Assembly (NCBI GenBank): GCA_003665935.1 | Contig: QPLR01000001.1 | Span: forward strand, 496,001 to 560,000 | DNA: 64,000 bases | From: Halobellus sp. Atlit-31R | GTDB taxonomy: Archaea > Halobacteriota > Halobacteria > Halobacteriales > Haloferacaceae | Direction: 5' to 3' | Shown here: positions 34,040 through 42,498 of the stretch, piece by piece | Position numbering within the stretch: position 1 is the stretch's first letter | Layout: the number at the start of each line of letters is the position of its first letter | Translations under genes and position numbers: made by a program | The notes under the pieces: generated by a model | What the model saw: the letters and a program-made list of their open reading frames with translations, nothing else | What the model was told of the DNA's origin: nothing | Database searches by the model: none

Positions 34040-34113
34040 CCGATTTCGGGTCGCGGCCGGTGGCCCTCCGACGACCCGAAGTCGCTTTACTGCCGGGGAC
34101 CCAGCGGTCGAGT

Positions 34114-34944
34114 ATGCGAGTTGGCGCACACGAGTCGATCGCCGGCGGCGTCTCGAACGCCGTGGATCGACAGCTCGAAGACGGTGGGAACTGCGGCCAG
34201 ATCTTCACGCACTCGCCGCAGGTCTGGCAGGATCCGAACATCGACGGCGACGACGCCGCGGCGTTTCGCGAGTCGTCGAGCGAGCACGACGTCGGCCCCT
34301 GGGTGATCCACTCGTCGTATCTCGTCAATCTCTGTACGCCGAAAGACGGCCTACGCGAGAAGTCGATCGACTCGATGCAGGAGGAGGTCGACGCCGCCGC
34401 GGAGCTCGACGTCCCCTACGTGAACGTTCACCTGGGCGCGCACACGGGTGCGGGCGAAGAGCAGGGCCTCGACAACGCCGTCTCGGCGCTCGACGAACTC
34501 GACGTCCCCGACGGCGTCACCGTCCTCGTCGAGTCCGACGCCGGGTCGGGAACCAAGATGGGCGACGAGTTCGCGCACCTTGGCTACGTCCTCGACGAGA
34601 GCGCGCAGGACCTCGAGATCTGTCTCGACACGGCGCACGCCTTCGCCGCCGGCTACGATCTCTCGACCCCCGAGGGCGTCGACGAGACGTTCGAGGAACT
34701 CGACAGCGAAGTCGGACTCGAAAATCTGGCCTGCGTGCATCTGAACGACTCGAAGCACGAGTGCGGGACCAACAAAGACGAACACGACCACATCGGTGAG
34801 GGGCTGATCGGCGAGGACGGAATGCGCGCGTTCGTCAACCACGACGCGGTCGCGGACGTCCCGCTCGTGCTGGAGACGCCGAACGGGGACGACAAAGGCT
34901 TCGCCTGGAACATCCAGCGCGTCCGCGAGCTCCGCGAGGAGTAG
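34114..34944 (+). CDS. nfo: Endonuclease IV (apurinic/apyrimidinic)
   Basis: A 276-residue AP endonuclease with a TIM-barrel metal site: [16 protein letters not shown] (residues 2-17), [64 protein letters not shown] (H and D zinc ligands, split), and LETPNGD near the end. It cleaves DNA 5' to abasic sites in base excision repair. The ATG at 34114 is where the family sequence begins. Confidence 0.96.
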   Translation: MRVGAHESIAGGVSNAVDRQLEDGGNCGQIFTHSPQVWQDPNIDGDDAAAFRESSSEHDVGPWVIHSSYLVNLCTPKDGLREKSIDSMQEEVDAAAELDVPYVNVHLGAHTGAGEEQGLDNAVSALDELDVPDGVTVLVESDAGSGTKMGDEFAHLGYVLDESAQDLEICLDTAHAFAAGYDLSTPEGVDETFEELDSEVGLENLACVHLNDSKHECGTNKDEHDHIGEGLIGEDGMRAFVNHDAVADVPLVLETPNGDDKGFAWNIQRVRELREE

Positions 34945-35016
34945 CGGTCACAGCCGGAGCGGAGCTGTCACGCTCGTCGGGGAACGTTCTTGCCGCCCGA
35001 ACTCGATACCGGAGAC

Positions 35017-36549
35017 GTGGACGAAATCGACCGGGTGACGTCGGCGGCAGGCATCTCCCGCCGGAGTCTGCTTCGCGCGGGTGGGTGCTCACTCGCCGCC
35101 GGCTCACTGCTGTCAGGCGGAGTCGGCGGCGTCGAGACGAACACGGCCAGCTCGGGGGCTGCGGCCAACCTCCCATCCGTACAGTCGACCGAGGGCGAAC
35201 TCGACGTCACGGTTGCGACCCAGAACCTCGGTCTGGGGGCGGACTTCCTCTCGATCGCACGCGACACCGCCGACGCCCCGGTCCCGAAGCGCGTCGGCCA
35301 GCTCTACGCCGACGTGCAGGCGAGCGAGCCCCGCGAGCGGATGCGCGCCGTCGCAGACGTCCTCGACGAGGCGCAACCGGACGTCGTCGGCCTCCAGGAG
35401 GCGGCGGTCGTCCGTCGCGGCCCCCGCTCGAGAAACGACCCCGAATCGCCGGACGCCGACCTCGTCGTGGTCGACTTCCTCGACGCGCTCCGGGCAGCGT
35501 TGCGCGCTCGCGGGACGCCGTACCGGACGGTCGCGGTCGCGACGAACGCCGACCTGGAGTTTCCGGGCCGCGTCGACGGCGAGGCGATCGACGTCCGACT
35601 GACCGACCGAGACGCCATCCTCGTCCGCGAAGACGCGGACGTGACCGTCGAGGCGACGTCGGCCCACACGTTCGAGGAGTCGCTGTCGCTTCCACTCAGC
35701 GCCGAACGAGCGGTCGCGATCGAGCGCGGATACGCCCGCGCCGACCTCCGCGTCGACGGCGATCGACTGTCAGTCGTGAACACGCACCTCGAATCGGCGC
35801 TGGAGAGCGTTCGAACCGCGCAGGCGGCGGAGTTCGCGTCCGCGATCGAGACCCTCTCGGCCCCAGCGGTCGCCCTCGGCGACCTCAACGACGCCCCCGG
35901 CGGCGACGGGGCGTACGAGGTTCTGACGGAGTCGCTCTCGGACGTCGCCTCCGATGTATCGGCGGACAGTGAACAGCCGGGAACCGAAGGGAGGGCCGCA
36001 GGCGGAGCGGCGACAGCAGACGTGACGGCGACGTCGGACGGAACGGCGACAGCAGACGTGACGGCGACGAACGACCCCATCGGCGGGACGTGCTGTCGCC
36101 CGTCGTCGCTCCGGCCTCCCGACCCGGACGGGCTGACGGAGCGAATCGACCACGTGCTCGCCGACGGCCTCCGGGCGACCCGCGTGCGGCGGCTCGGCGT
36201 CGAGACGTTCGCTGTCGACGGAACCGAGCTGTGGCTGTCGGATCACGCCGGCGTGTTCGCGGCGCTGACGACCGCCCCCGCACCGACGCCGAGCGAGACG
36301 GAGACACCGAGTGAGACCACGACAGCGGGAGCCGCGTCCGGGGAGACGGCGGCGGGAACGACGTCGGCGGGTTCCCGGATGTCACCGCCGAACCCCGAAC
36401 CGACCGCGTCGTCGGGCCCCGCAAACGGTGACACCGCCGCCGGCACGGCGACCGAGATGCCCGGCTTTGGCATCGGTGCGAGCGTCGCTGCGCTGCTCGG
36501 TGCGGTGCTCGGCGGGACAGTGCTGGGGCGACGCCGCCGCGACGCGTGA
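35017..36549 (+). CDS. Exported endonuclease/exonuclease/phosphatase-family protein
   Basis: About 510 residues from GTG at 35017; a TTG at 34990 would add nine. ISRRSLLRAGGCSLAAGS near the N terminus is a Tat signal with twin arginine; GGC could be a lipobox. The DNase I-like core shows ATQNLGLGADF, VVGLQEAAV, VNTHLES, LGDLNDAPGG, RIDHVLADG and LSDHAGVFA. A Thr/Ala-rich insert with a 12-residue repeat splits the core before RIDHV. The end is a Thr/Ser/Gly-rich stalk, PGFGIGA, a helix and basic residues: a PGF-CTERM-like archaeosortase signal. Likely a surface nuclease or phosphatase. Confidence 0.82.
   Translation: MDEIDRVTSAAGISRRSLLRAGGCSLAAGSLLSGGVGGVETNTASSGAAANLPSVQSTEGELDVTVATQNLGLGADFLSIARDTADAPVPKRVGQLYADVQASEPRERMRAVADVLDEAQPDVVGLQEAAVVRRGPRSRNDPESPDADLVVVDFLDALRAALRARGTPYRTVAVATNADLEFPGRVDGEAIDVRLTDRDAILVREDADVTVEATSAHTFEESLSLPLSAERAVAIERGYARADLRVDGDRLSVVNTHLESALESVRTAQAAEFASAIETLSAPAVALGDLNDAPGGDGAYEVLTESLSDVASDVSADSEQPGTEGRAAGGAATADVTATSDGTATADVTATNDPIGGTCCRPSSLRPPDPDGLTERIDHVLADGLRATRVRRLGVETFAVDGTELWLSDHAGVFAALTTAPAPTPSETETPSETTTAGAASGETAAGTTSAGSRMSPPNPEPTASSGPANGDTAAGTATEMPGFGIGASVAALLGAVLGGTVLGRRRRDA
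36008..36070. repeat. 36-bp-period repeat inside the exonuclease gene
   Basis: The stretch beginning CGGCGACAGCAGACGTGACG occurs at 36008 and again at 36044, encoding ATADVTAT twice, 12 residues apart. It is in the insert that splits the nuclease core. Confidence 0.8.
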
Positions 36550-37397
36550 CCGACTCGTTTTTCACCGCGCCCCCGGAACGGAGGCGCGTGCGGAAGTTCT
36601 CGCCGGAGTATCTGCGTCGGACGCGCGCCGGGATGTGGGAGCAGTCCCGGGCAGCGCTCGCGCCGCTGTCGCTCGGGGACCGCAAGCGGATTCTCGACGC
36701 GGGCGCGGGAACGGGCGAACTCGCGCGCGTGCTCGACGAGGAGTCGCCGGGACGCGTGGCCTGTCTCGACGCCGACCCGGAGCTGCTGGCGGTCGGCCGC
36801 GAGCAGACCGGGCTCGACGTCGTCGCCGGCGACGCGACGCGGCCGCCGTTCCGGCCCGGATCGTTCGATCTGGTCGTCTGTCAGGCGCTGTTGGTCAATC
36901 TCCCGGAGCCCGCGGCCGCACTGGGCGCGTTCGCCGACCTCTCGACGGAGCTCGTCGCCGCCATCGAGCCAGACAACGCCGACGTCGGCGTCGATTCGAC
37001 CGTCGCCGCAGAGGTCGAGTTGGAACGGACCGTCCGCGAGGCCTACATCGAGGGCGTCGAGACCGACGTCGCGATGGGAGACCGGCTGACGTCGCTGTTC
37101 CGCGAGGCGGGGCTCGACGCGATCCAGACGCGTCGGTACTACCACCGGAAACTGGTCGAGCCCCCGTACGACGACGTGGAACTGCGAGCGGCGGCGCGAA
37201 AAGCCAGCGGTGCGGCTCTAGCGGACCACGAGACGGAACTCCGGCGGTCACTCCCGGCGGCGGAGTACGACGCGCTCCGGCGAGAGTGGCGGGAGATGGG
37301 GCGCGAGGTCGTCGCGGCGATGCGGGAGGGAACCTACCGTCGCGCGGAAGTGGTGCCCTTCGACGTCGTTGTGGGCCGCGTGAGCAACGTCGAGTGA
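36546..37397 (+). CDS. Class I SAM-dependent methyltransferase
   Basis: A 283-residue protein, GTG start, 4-bp overlap with the preceding gene. RILDAGAGTGELARVL (residues about 48-63) is SAM motif I, ACLDADPELL motif II with the acidic residue for the ribose, and FDLVVCQALLVNLPEP motif IV/post-II region. The C-terminal 110 residues are helical and would hold the substrate. Substrate unknown. The overlap with the exported nuclease gene is probably only compact packing. Confidence 0.82.
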   Translation: MTDSFFTAPPERRRVRKFSPEYLRRTRAGMWEQSRAALAPLSLGDRKRILDAGAGTGELARVLDEESPGRVACLDADPELLAVGREQTGLDVVAGDATRPPFRPGSFDLVVCQALLVNLPEPAAALGAFADLSTELVAAIEPDNADVGVDSTVAAEVELERTVREAYIEGVETDVAMGDRLTSLFREAGLDAIQTRRYYHRKLVEPPYDDVELRAAARKASGAALADHETELRRSLPAAEYDALRREWREMGREVVAAMREGTYRRAEVVPFDVVVGRVSNVE

Positions 37398-37407
37398 CTG
37401 CCGCCGC

Positions 37408-38052
37408 TCAGACGACGTCGCCGCGAACGGTCCGCCCCGACTGGGAGGCGCGAGACGCCGTGACCGCTTCGGCGGCCGCCTCGGCCGTCGACTCGTCGAG
37501 GCCGAGCATCGACAGGGCGGCGTCGAGCGTCGGGAAGACGAGTTCGCCGTCGCGGAGCTTTTCCAGCGCCGACTGCGAGCGTTGGCCGTCGGCGTACAGG
37601 CAGACGCCCCGCGGGTCGAGGATCTGTTCGTAGGCGTCGCGGGCGAGCGCACCCCGCAATCGCTGTTGGACGTTGTCCTCGAAGGACGCGTTACACACCT
37701 CCAGATGGATCGGCTCGTCGTCGGGGGCGAGTTGTGCGGCGAGACACCTCTCGGGGGCGGCGTGGCCGCTGGCGTTCGTACGGAGGAGGTCGGGATTGGC
37801 CGCCGCCCACGCGGCGGAGACGCTCTGGCCGACGCCCTTCACGCCGTGCGTAGTCTCGAATTCGGCTGCGGCGTCGGCGTCGCCCCGGAGGATGAGGTCC
37901 TTCGTCAGATAGACGTCCAGACGGTCGACGGGATCGAGGCCGAGTGCGACGTCGCCGTACACCCAGACCTCACGGACGGGGACCGGCATCGGTTCGGACT
38001 CGACGGCGTCGAGGACGGCTTCGACCCGGTCTAACGCACGCGAACGTTCCAT
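37408..38052 (-). CDS. Conserved haloarchaeal protein, unknown function
   Basis: A 214-residue acidic soluble protein. VREVWVYGDVALGLDPVDRLDVYLTKDL (split; residues about 26-53) resembles a nucleotidyltransferase-like GxxxxGLxPxxDxDxY strand-turn, but the usual GS and DxD catalytic pattern is incomplete. The segment after it (HGVKGVGQSVSAAWAA) and the end (LDAALSMLGLDESTAEAAAEAV) are helical. I recall the family as widespread in haloarchaea without a role. It converges on the methyltransferase gene. Confidence 0.7.
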   Translation of the reverse strand: MERSRALDRVEAVLDAVESEPMPVPVREVWVYGDVALGLDPVDRLDVYLTKDLILRGDADAAAEFETTHGVKGVGQSVSAAWAAANPDLLRTNASGHAAPERCLAAQLAPDDEPIHLEVCNASFEDNVQQRLRGALARDAYEQILDPRGVCLYADGQRSQSALEKLRDGELVFPTLDAALSMLGLDESTAEAAAEAVTASRASQSGRTVRGDVV

Positions 38053-38405
38053 ACGGCGTTATCGGGCATCAGTCGCCGAATGTGTTTCGACGGCGAGGTC
38101 CGAAGCGACCAATAGTCAGCTGTCTGACTTTTATACCGACGGTTCGGGCCGTCCACACTCCGGTTTCGGAGGAATTTTGAGTGCGGTGTTCATACACTAC
38201 TCTGGCACCTCGGGGGTGTCGATCGATCGGCCACCGTGACGGTGGCTACTCGGGGCAACGCAACCCTCTGGGGTGCCTCCCCCATCCCCCCCTCTCCCTC
38301 GATCGCGCGTTCCCCCATTTGGGGCGCTTTGTGCGCGTTCTACTTCCCGCCAGGCGAGTGTCCGAGACGAAACCCGTATCCTCCCGCATCGCCAACGCCG
38401 GATCG
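38053..38405. other. Gene-free 353-bp divergent spacer upstream of ncsA
   Basis: Holds an inverted repeat beside a TTTTATA box (38114-38135), then a GGAGG at about 38168-38172 eight bases before a GTG at 38181 whose reading frame is Cys/Pro/Arg-rich and not protein-like. A C-rich tract follows at about 38275-38330, with CCCCATTTGGGG. It probably contains promoters for both flanking genes and a long ncsA leader. No RNA gene is recognised. Confidence 0.6.
38114..38135. promoter_or_regulatory. Inverted repeat abutting a TATA box
   Basis: AGTCAG-CTGT-CTGACT (38114-38129) is a perfect 6-bp-arm inverted repeat that runs straight into TTTTATA (38129-38135). Read leftward, TATAAAAG is about 75 nt before the 38052 start. 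Read rightward it precedes ncsA by about 270 nt. A repressor or activator site overlapping the TFB region is plausible. Confidence 0.45.
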
Positions 38406-39371
38406 ATGGAGTGCGACAAGTGCGGCCGCGACGCCGTGATGCACGCCGGCTACTCCGGAGCACACCTGTGTGACAAGCACTTCTGTGCGTCCGTCGAGAA
38501 GCGCGTTCGCCGCCGGATTCGCCGTGACGACCTCGTTCCGCGGGACGCCTCGCCGGACGATCCGGAGCGGTGGGTCGTCGGCCTCTCGGGCGGCAAAGAC
38601 AGCGTCGTGCTCACGCAGATTCTCGAAGAGACGTTCGGCCGCGACCCCCGGATCGAGATCCTCGCGCTGACGATCCACGAGGGCATCGAGGGCTACCGCG
38701 ACGAGAGCGTCGACGCCTGCGTCGAACTGGCCGCCGACCTCGACATCAGACACGAACTCGTCTCCTACGAGGAGGAGTTCGGCGTCCGGATGGACGACGT
38801 CGTCGAGGACGACCCCGAGGGGATGGCCGCCTGCGCGTACTGTGGTGTGTTCCGTCGCGACCTGCTCGAGACGTACGCTGCGGACTTCGATGCCGACATA
38901 ATGCTGACCGGCCACAACCTCGACGACGAGGCGCAGACGGCGCTGATGAACGTTCTGGAAGGCGACGTCGAACAGATGGCGAAACACTTCGACGCCAGCC
39001 TCGGCCCGTTCGACGAGCGAACCGAGTCCGAGCAGTTCGTGCCGCGGGCGAAGCCGCTCCGGGACGTGCCCGAGAAGGAGGTCGCACTGTACGCGCACCT
39101 CCGGGACCTCCCGGCACACATCACCGAGTGTCCGCACGCCTCCGAGGCGTTCCGCGGCGAGATCCAAGAGCTGCTGTTGAAACTGGAGGAGGGACATCCC
39201 GGAACGCGACACTCGATCCTCTCGGGCTACGAGGAATTGGCGTCGATGGCGGCCGACCGCTACCGGGGCGAGTCGAGACCCGATCTGCAGCCGTGTGAGC
39301 GCTGTGGCTCGCAGACGACGCGGGACGTCTGTCGGAAATGTCGACTGCTGGAGTCGCTCGAAGCCGTCTGA
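38406..39371 (+). CDS. ncsA: tRNA 2-thiolation protein NcsA (CTU1/TtuA family)
   Basis: A 321-residue adenylating PP-loop enzyme. An N-terminal zinc site (CDKCGRDAV, then LCDKHFC), the ATP loop VVGLSGGKDSVVL (about residues 57-69), the catalytic cysteine region ACAYCGVFRRDLL, LTGHNLDDEAQT, and a C-terminal zinc ribbon (CERCGSQTTRDVCRKC) are all present. It activates wobble U34 of tRNAs for 2-thiouridine formation; in haloarchaea a ubiquitin-like SAMP supplies sulfur. Convergent with ftsZ2, an arrangement I recall also from Haloferax. Confidence 0.93.
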   Translation: MECDKCGRDAVMHAGYSGAHLCDKHFCASVEKRVRRRIRRDDLVPRDASPDDPERWVVGLSGGKDSVVLTQILEETFGRDPRIEILALTIHEGIEGYRDESVDACVELAADLDIRHELVSYEEEFGVRMDDVVEDDPEGMAACAYCGVFRRDLLETYAADFDADIMLTGHNLDDEAQTALMNVLEGDVEQMAKHFDASLGPFDERTESEQFVPRAKPLRDVPEKEVALYAHLRDLPAHITECPHASEAFRGEIQELLLKLEEGHPGTRHSILSGYEELASMAADRYRGESRPDLQPCERCGSQTTRDVCRKCRLLESLEAV

Positions 39372-39514
39372 AAGACTCGGGACTGGCGGCGACGTCGAGA
39401 ACAGAAAAAACCGACCGACGGTAACTCGTACGGACTGGAGACAACGAGCCGCGTACGCCGGCTCTCTGCGGGTCCCGGCCGGACTGGAACTGGCCGGGCG
39501 TGGTGACGATTGCG

Positions 39515-40726
39515 TTAGCGGATGACGTCGACCCCGTGTTGCTGTTCGCGCTGCTCTCGACCGCCGTCGGACTGCCACGACCCCCCAGTCGCGGTCGATC
39601 CGGCGTTGGTGCTGGAGCCGCTCTGTGCGATATCGACGTTCTCGCTCGCGTCGAACTCCGAAGATTTGATGCTCTGTTTGGACTTTTCTGCCTGCTTCTG
39701 GGCCGACGGGCCCAGCACCTGTGCGGACTGAACGCCCGTCATAATGGCCATCACGCGGACTTTCCCCTTGTACTCGTCGCGGATGCGCGCGCCCCAGATG
39801 ACGTTCGCGCGTGCTTCGAGCCGCTCGGTGATGTTGTTCGCGATGCCCTCGGCCTCCTTCAGAGTGAGGTCGGGACCGCCGGTGATGTGGACGAGTCCGC
39901 CCGAGGCGCCGCGGTAGTCGACGTCCAAGAGCGGATGGTTCATCGCGTCGTTGACGACCTCCTGGGTCTTGTTCTTGTCTTTGGTCTGGCCGACGAGCAT
40001 CACCGCGACGCCGCCCTGATCCATAATCGTGGACATATCGGCGTAGTCCAGATTGATCAGCGAGGGCTGGGTGATGGTCTCGGAGATGCCTTTGACCGTC
40101 TCGGCGATGATCTGGTCCATCACGGAGAACGCCTTCCCGATCGGGAGGTTCGGCACGTAGTCGAGCAGCCGGTTGTTGTCGAGGACGATGATCGAGTCGG
40201 CCTCGTTGCGGAGCTTTTCGAGTCCCTCCTCGGCCTTGACCGTCCGCGCCCGCTCGACGTTGAACGGCGTCGAGACCATCCCGACGACGATCGCACCCTG
40301 CTCTTTGGCGATCTTCGAGACGACCGGCGCGGCCCCGGTACCGGTGCCGCCGCCCATCCCCGCCGTGACGAAGACGAGGTCGGCTTCGCCGAGGACCTCC
40401 TTGATCGTCCCCTGGGCCATCTCGGTGGCACGTTCGCCCATCGAGGGGTCGCCGCCGGCGCCGAGCCCCTGCGTCAGCGACTTGCCGACGAGGATCTTCG
40501 TGTCCGCCTCGATCATCTTGAGGTGCTGCTTGTCGGTGTTGATCGCGACCGTGTCAGCACCGTCGACGCCGATGTTGTAGAGGCGGTTTACGGTGTTGTT
40601 GCCGGCACCGCCGCAGCCGACGATGACGATTCGGGGATTCCCGAACTCCTCACCGTCCGGGGCCTCGGTGGTCGCGTCTCGCTCCTCCTCGTCGCGCTGC
40701 ATAGCCTCTCTAACAATATCCTGCAT
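39515..40726 (-). CDS. ftsZ2: Cell division protein FtsZ (FtsZ2 type)
   Basis: A 403-residue tubulin-like GTPase. [17 protein letters not shown] (residues about 32-48) and the tubulin signature [14 protein letters not shown] (about 124-137) bind [15 protein letters not shown] and [15 protein letters not shown] complete the site. The C-terminal tail (Gln/Ser/Gly-rich, ending HGVDVIR) is disordered. Haloarchaea have FtsZ1 and FtsZ2; linkage to cdrS marks this as FtsZ2, needed for ring constriction. It starts 3 bp after the cdrS stop, so both are one transcript. Confidence 0.96.
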   Translation of the reverse strand: MQDIVREAMQRDEEERDATTEAPDGEEFGNPRIVIVGCGGAGNNTVNRLYNIGVDGADTVAINTDKQHLKMIEADTKILVGKSLTQGLGAGGDPSMGERATEMAQGTIKEVLGEADLVFVTAGMGGGTGTGAAPVVSKIAKEQGAIVVGMVSTPFNVERARTVKAEEGLEKLRNEADSIIVLDNNRLLDYVPNLPIGKAFSVMDQIIAETVKGISETITQPSLINLDYADMSTIMDQGGVAVMLVGQTKDKNKTQEVVNDAMNHPLLDVDYRGASGGLVHITGGPDLTLKEAEGIANNITERLEARANVIWGARIRDEYKGKVRVMAIMTGVQSAQVLGPSAQKQAEKSKQSIKSSEFDASENVDIAQSGSSTNAGSTATGGSWQSDGGREQREQQHGVDVIR

Positions 40727-40729
40727 CGT

Positions 40730-40909
40730 CTACACCTTGGCCCACGTATGTTTGGTCGGCGAGTCGCGGCTCTCGGCCTGTTGTTCGTTTATCATCTCAC
40801 GCACGGCCGAGCGGATCGCCTCGGACCGGTTCGGGAACTCCCCGGTCTCGACCATCTGTTCGACCTCCTCGATCTGCTGCTTCGGAATTCGTAGTGTCAC
40901 ACGCTCCAT
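40730..40909 (-). CDS. cdrS: Ribbon-helix-helix cell division regulator CdrS
   Basis: A 59-residue MetJ/Arc-type regulator: [20 protein letters not shown] is the strand and first helix, and [19 protein letters not shown] the second. The ATG at 40909 opens the domain; the longer frame to 40996 is not protein-like. In Halobacterium and Haloferax the cdrS-ftsZ2 pair controls cell division, and CdrL encoded upstream controls the pair. A GTAAGACGG half-site lies 16-24 nt before the start, and a palindrome of the same sequence lies further upstream. Confidence 0.93.
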   Translation of the reverse strand: MERVTLRIPKQQIEEVEQMVETGEFPNRSEAIRSAVREMINEQQAESRDSPTKHTWAKV

Positions 40910-40924
40910 TGTTGCATTCCCCCG

Positions 40925-40933
40925 GTAAGACGG
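40925..40933. promoter_or_regulatory. GTAAGAC element just upstream of cdrS
   Basis: GTAAGACGG, in the cdrS leader, matches the half-site of the palindrome at 41010-41027. It could be a CdrL or CdrS contact, or a leader RNA element. Confidence 0.45.
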
Positions 40934-41009
40934 CGCGCACACCTGTGCAACTGTCTCACAACACCGAAATCGGCAGACAGCGGTCCGCTCCGCCACCCCC
41001 GACGGTCCT

Positions 41010-41027
41010 GTAAGACGACCGTCTTAC
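41010..41027. promoter_or_regulatory. 18-bp inverted repeat in the cdrS-ftsZ2 control region
   Basis: GTAAGACG-AC-CGTCTTAC is perfect over two 8-bp arms. Read leftward it begins about 25 nt after the TTTATAAGG box, close to the expected transcription start. This is a suitable place for a ribbon-helix-helix dimer such as CdrL to repress or autoregulate. Confidence 0.6.
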
Positions 41028-41050
41028 GCGGGAGAAAACACAGAGCGATA

Positions 41051-41059
41051 CCTTATAAA
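41051..41059 (-). promoter_or_regulatory. TATA box of the cdrS-ftsZ2 operon
   Basis: The minus strand reads TTTATAAGG. It lies about 145 nt before the cdrS ATG, so this operon has an unusually long leader for a haloarchaeon. Confidence 0.65.
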
Positions 41060-41066
41060 GATAACG

Positions 41067-41085
41067 CCGATCGTAAGACAATCGG
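41067..41085. promoter_or_regulatory. Third GTAAGAC element within a short inverted repeat
   Basis: GTAAGAC at 41073-41079 lies between CCGAT (41067-41071) and ATCGG (41081-41085). It is upstream of the TATA box in the leftward reading, and its spacing from the palindrome is about 50 bp. Confidence 0.45.
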
Positions 41086-41119
41086 CCGAAATGCGCGTAT
41101 ACATTCGTTTCAGAGCTGT

Positions 41120-41701
41120 TTACGGCTGTTCGAGCACGTCGGCTGCCGAGGTTCGGCGTCCGCAGCCGGGGCAGAACGCCCAGTCCGACCGGAGCTCGTC
41201 ACCGCACTCGCAGAACACGCGGTGTGAGGACTTCTCCCCGCAGTTCGGACAGTATACGTGGTCGTCGTCCACCCGCTCGCCGCACTTGTCACACGTCTGC
41301 TCGGGGGCCTCCGTGTCGGCGTCGGGGTCGCTGGTCTCGGAGCGTGTCTTACGCTCGTCTCGGCCGGATCTCTCGCCCGCCGTCGGGCCCCACTCGACCG
41401 AGTCAGACGGCGCCACGCCGTCGACGGTGACGCTGACGCTGAGATCCCGGCCCCCGCGTCGGGGACGTTCGGCGAGTTCGTCGATGCGGTCGGCGACGAG
41501 TTCGTCGACGCGCGCCCGGATGACATCGTCGACGGGGTCGGCTCCCGGCCGGTCGTCCGTGCCGACGTCGGGATCGGGATCACGGTCCGTTCCGTCGAGA
41601 TACGTACGCAAGGCCTCGCGCATCGCCTCGCTCTTGGAGGTGTCGAGCGCCTCCAACCGCTCGACGAGGTCGTCGTCGGCGCGGAACGTGATCTTGCTCA
41701 T
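41120..41701 (-). CDS. cdrL: CdrL-type regulator: ribbon-helix-helix plus zinc ribbons
   Basis: A 193-residue protein. Residues 1-35 are a ribbon-helix-helix (MSKITFRADDDLVERLEAL, SKSEAMREALRTYL). Residues about 36-135 are an acidic linker. The end has two zinc ribbons (CDKCGERVDDDHVYCPNCG; CECGDELRSDWAFCPGCG). In other haloarchaea the longer RHH protein upstream of cdrS-ftsZ2 is CdrL, which binds the cdrS-ftsZ2 promoter. Same strand, 210 bp upstream of cdrS. The intervening DNA carries the GTAAGAC elements, its likely targets. Confidence 0.85.
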   Translation of the reverse strand: MSKITFRADDDLVERLEALDTSKSEAMREALRTYLDGTDRDPDPDVGTDDRPGADPVDDVIRARVDELVADRIDELAERPRRGGRDLSVSVTVDGVAPSDSVEWGPTAGERSGRDERKTRSETSDPDADTEAPEQTCDKCGERVDDDHVYCPNCGEKSSHRVFCECGDELRSDWAFCPGCGRRTSAADVLEQP

Positions 41702-41829
41702 CGTCTCATCATTCGGCAGCGAGTATTTGAATCTTCCTTCGTGTCTGACGGATGTCAGCCGTCGCTCACCCGGCGGTGTCGTCGACCGCTGCCGGCAAAT
41801 TCAAGTCGACTTTCACCGATCCAAGCGTA

Positions 41830-42498
41830 GTGACAGTGACGTTCGACCTCTTCGGCACACTCGTCGCGGCCGAGCGCCCGCGGGATCCCGCCGCAGCGGT
41901 GGCAGCCGAGCTTCGTGACCGCGGCGTCACGGTCCCCGGCGACTGGGAGACCGTCTACGCCGAACCGCACCTCGACGCCCCGGACGGAACCGAGGTGTCG
42001 CTGCCCGATCACGTCGCTGCGGCGCTCCGCGCTCGCGACGTCGACGTTACGGCGACCGTCGCCCGCCGCGCCGTCGCGGCCGCGTTCGACCCCGACGTTC
42101 GAACCCTTCCCGGGGCTGTCGACGCCGTCGACGCCGCCGGGGCACGCGGTCCGGTCGGTCTGCTCTCGAACTGCTCGGTGCCCGAACTCGTCCCGCGTGC
42201 GCTGCGCCGCGCGGCGCTCGACCCCGCAGCCTTCGATGCGGTCGTCACGAGCGTCGGCTGTGGGTGGCGCAAGCCCCACCGAAAGGCGTTCGAGGCCGTC
42301 GCAGCGGAACTCGGTGTCGACGCCGCCACGCTAGTCCATATCGGCGACGACCCGGCGACGGACGGCGGCGTCGAGGCCGTCGGCGGAGCGTTCCGCGACG
42401 TCACCGAGACGAGCCTCGGCGCGCTGGCGGCGGAGTTTCGCGGCGGCGGATCGCCGCGGAGTCGCGACCCGGTCGGAGGCGAGTCCGGATGCCGGTGA
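41830..42498 (+). CDS. HAD-superfamily hydrolase leading the cobalamin operon
   Basis: A 222-residue haloacid dehalogenase-like phosphatase. TFDLFGTLV (residues 3-11) holds the nucleophile Asp in DxFGT form, LLSNCSV the motif II Ser/Asn, GCGWRKPHRKAF the motif III lysine, and VHIGDDPATDG the motif IV aspartates. Start is GTG at 41830, directly before the domain. It overlaps cbiB by 10 bp. The operon as seen has no CobZ/CobC-type phosphatase, so removal of the 5'-phosphate of adenosylcobalamin phosphate is a candidate role; this is inference only. Confidence 0.85.
   Translation: MTVTFDLFGTLVAAERPRDPAAAVAAELRDRGVTVPGDWETVYAEPHLDAPDGTEVSLPDHVAAALRARDVDVTATVARRAVAAAFDPDVRTLPGAVDAVDAAGARGPVGLLSNCSVPELVPRALRRAALDPAAFDAVVTSVGCGWRKPHRKAFEAVAAELGVDAATLVHIGDDPATDGGVEAVGGAFRDVTETSLGALAAEFRGGGSPRSRDPVGGESGCR

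Noticed and set aside
34990-35016. TTG start for the exported nuclease
   Set aside because: GTG at 35017 is a commoner start and gives a normal Tat leader. The TTG cannot be fully excluded.
38181-38405. Shine-Dalgarno-like GGAGG followed by a GTG frame fused to ncsA
   Set aside because: The extension is rich in Cys, Pro, Arg and His, unlike haloarchaeal protein, and NcsA normally begins at the CxxC found at 38406.
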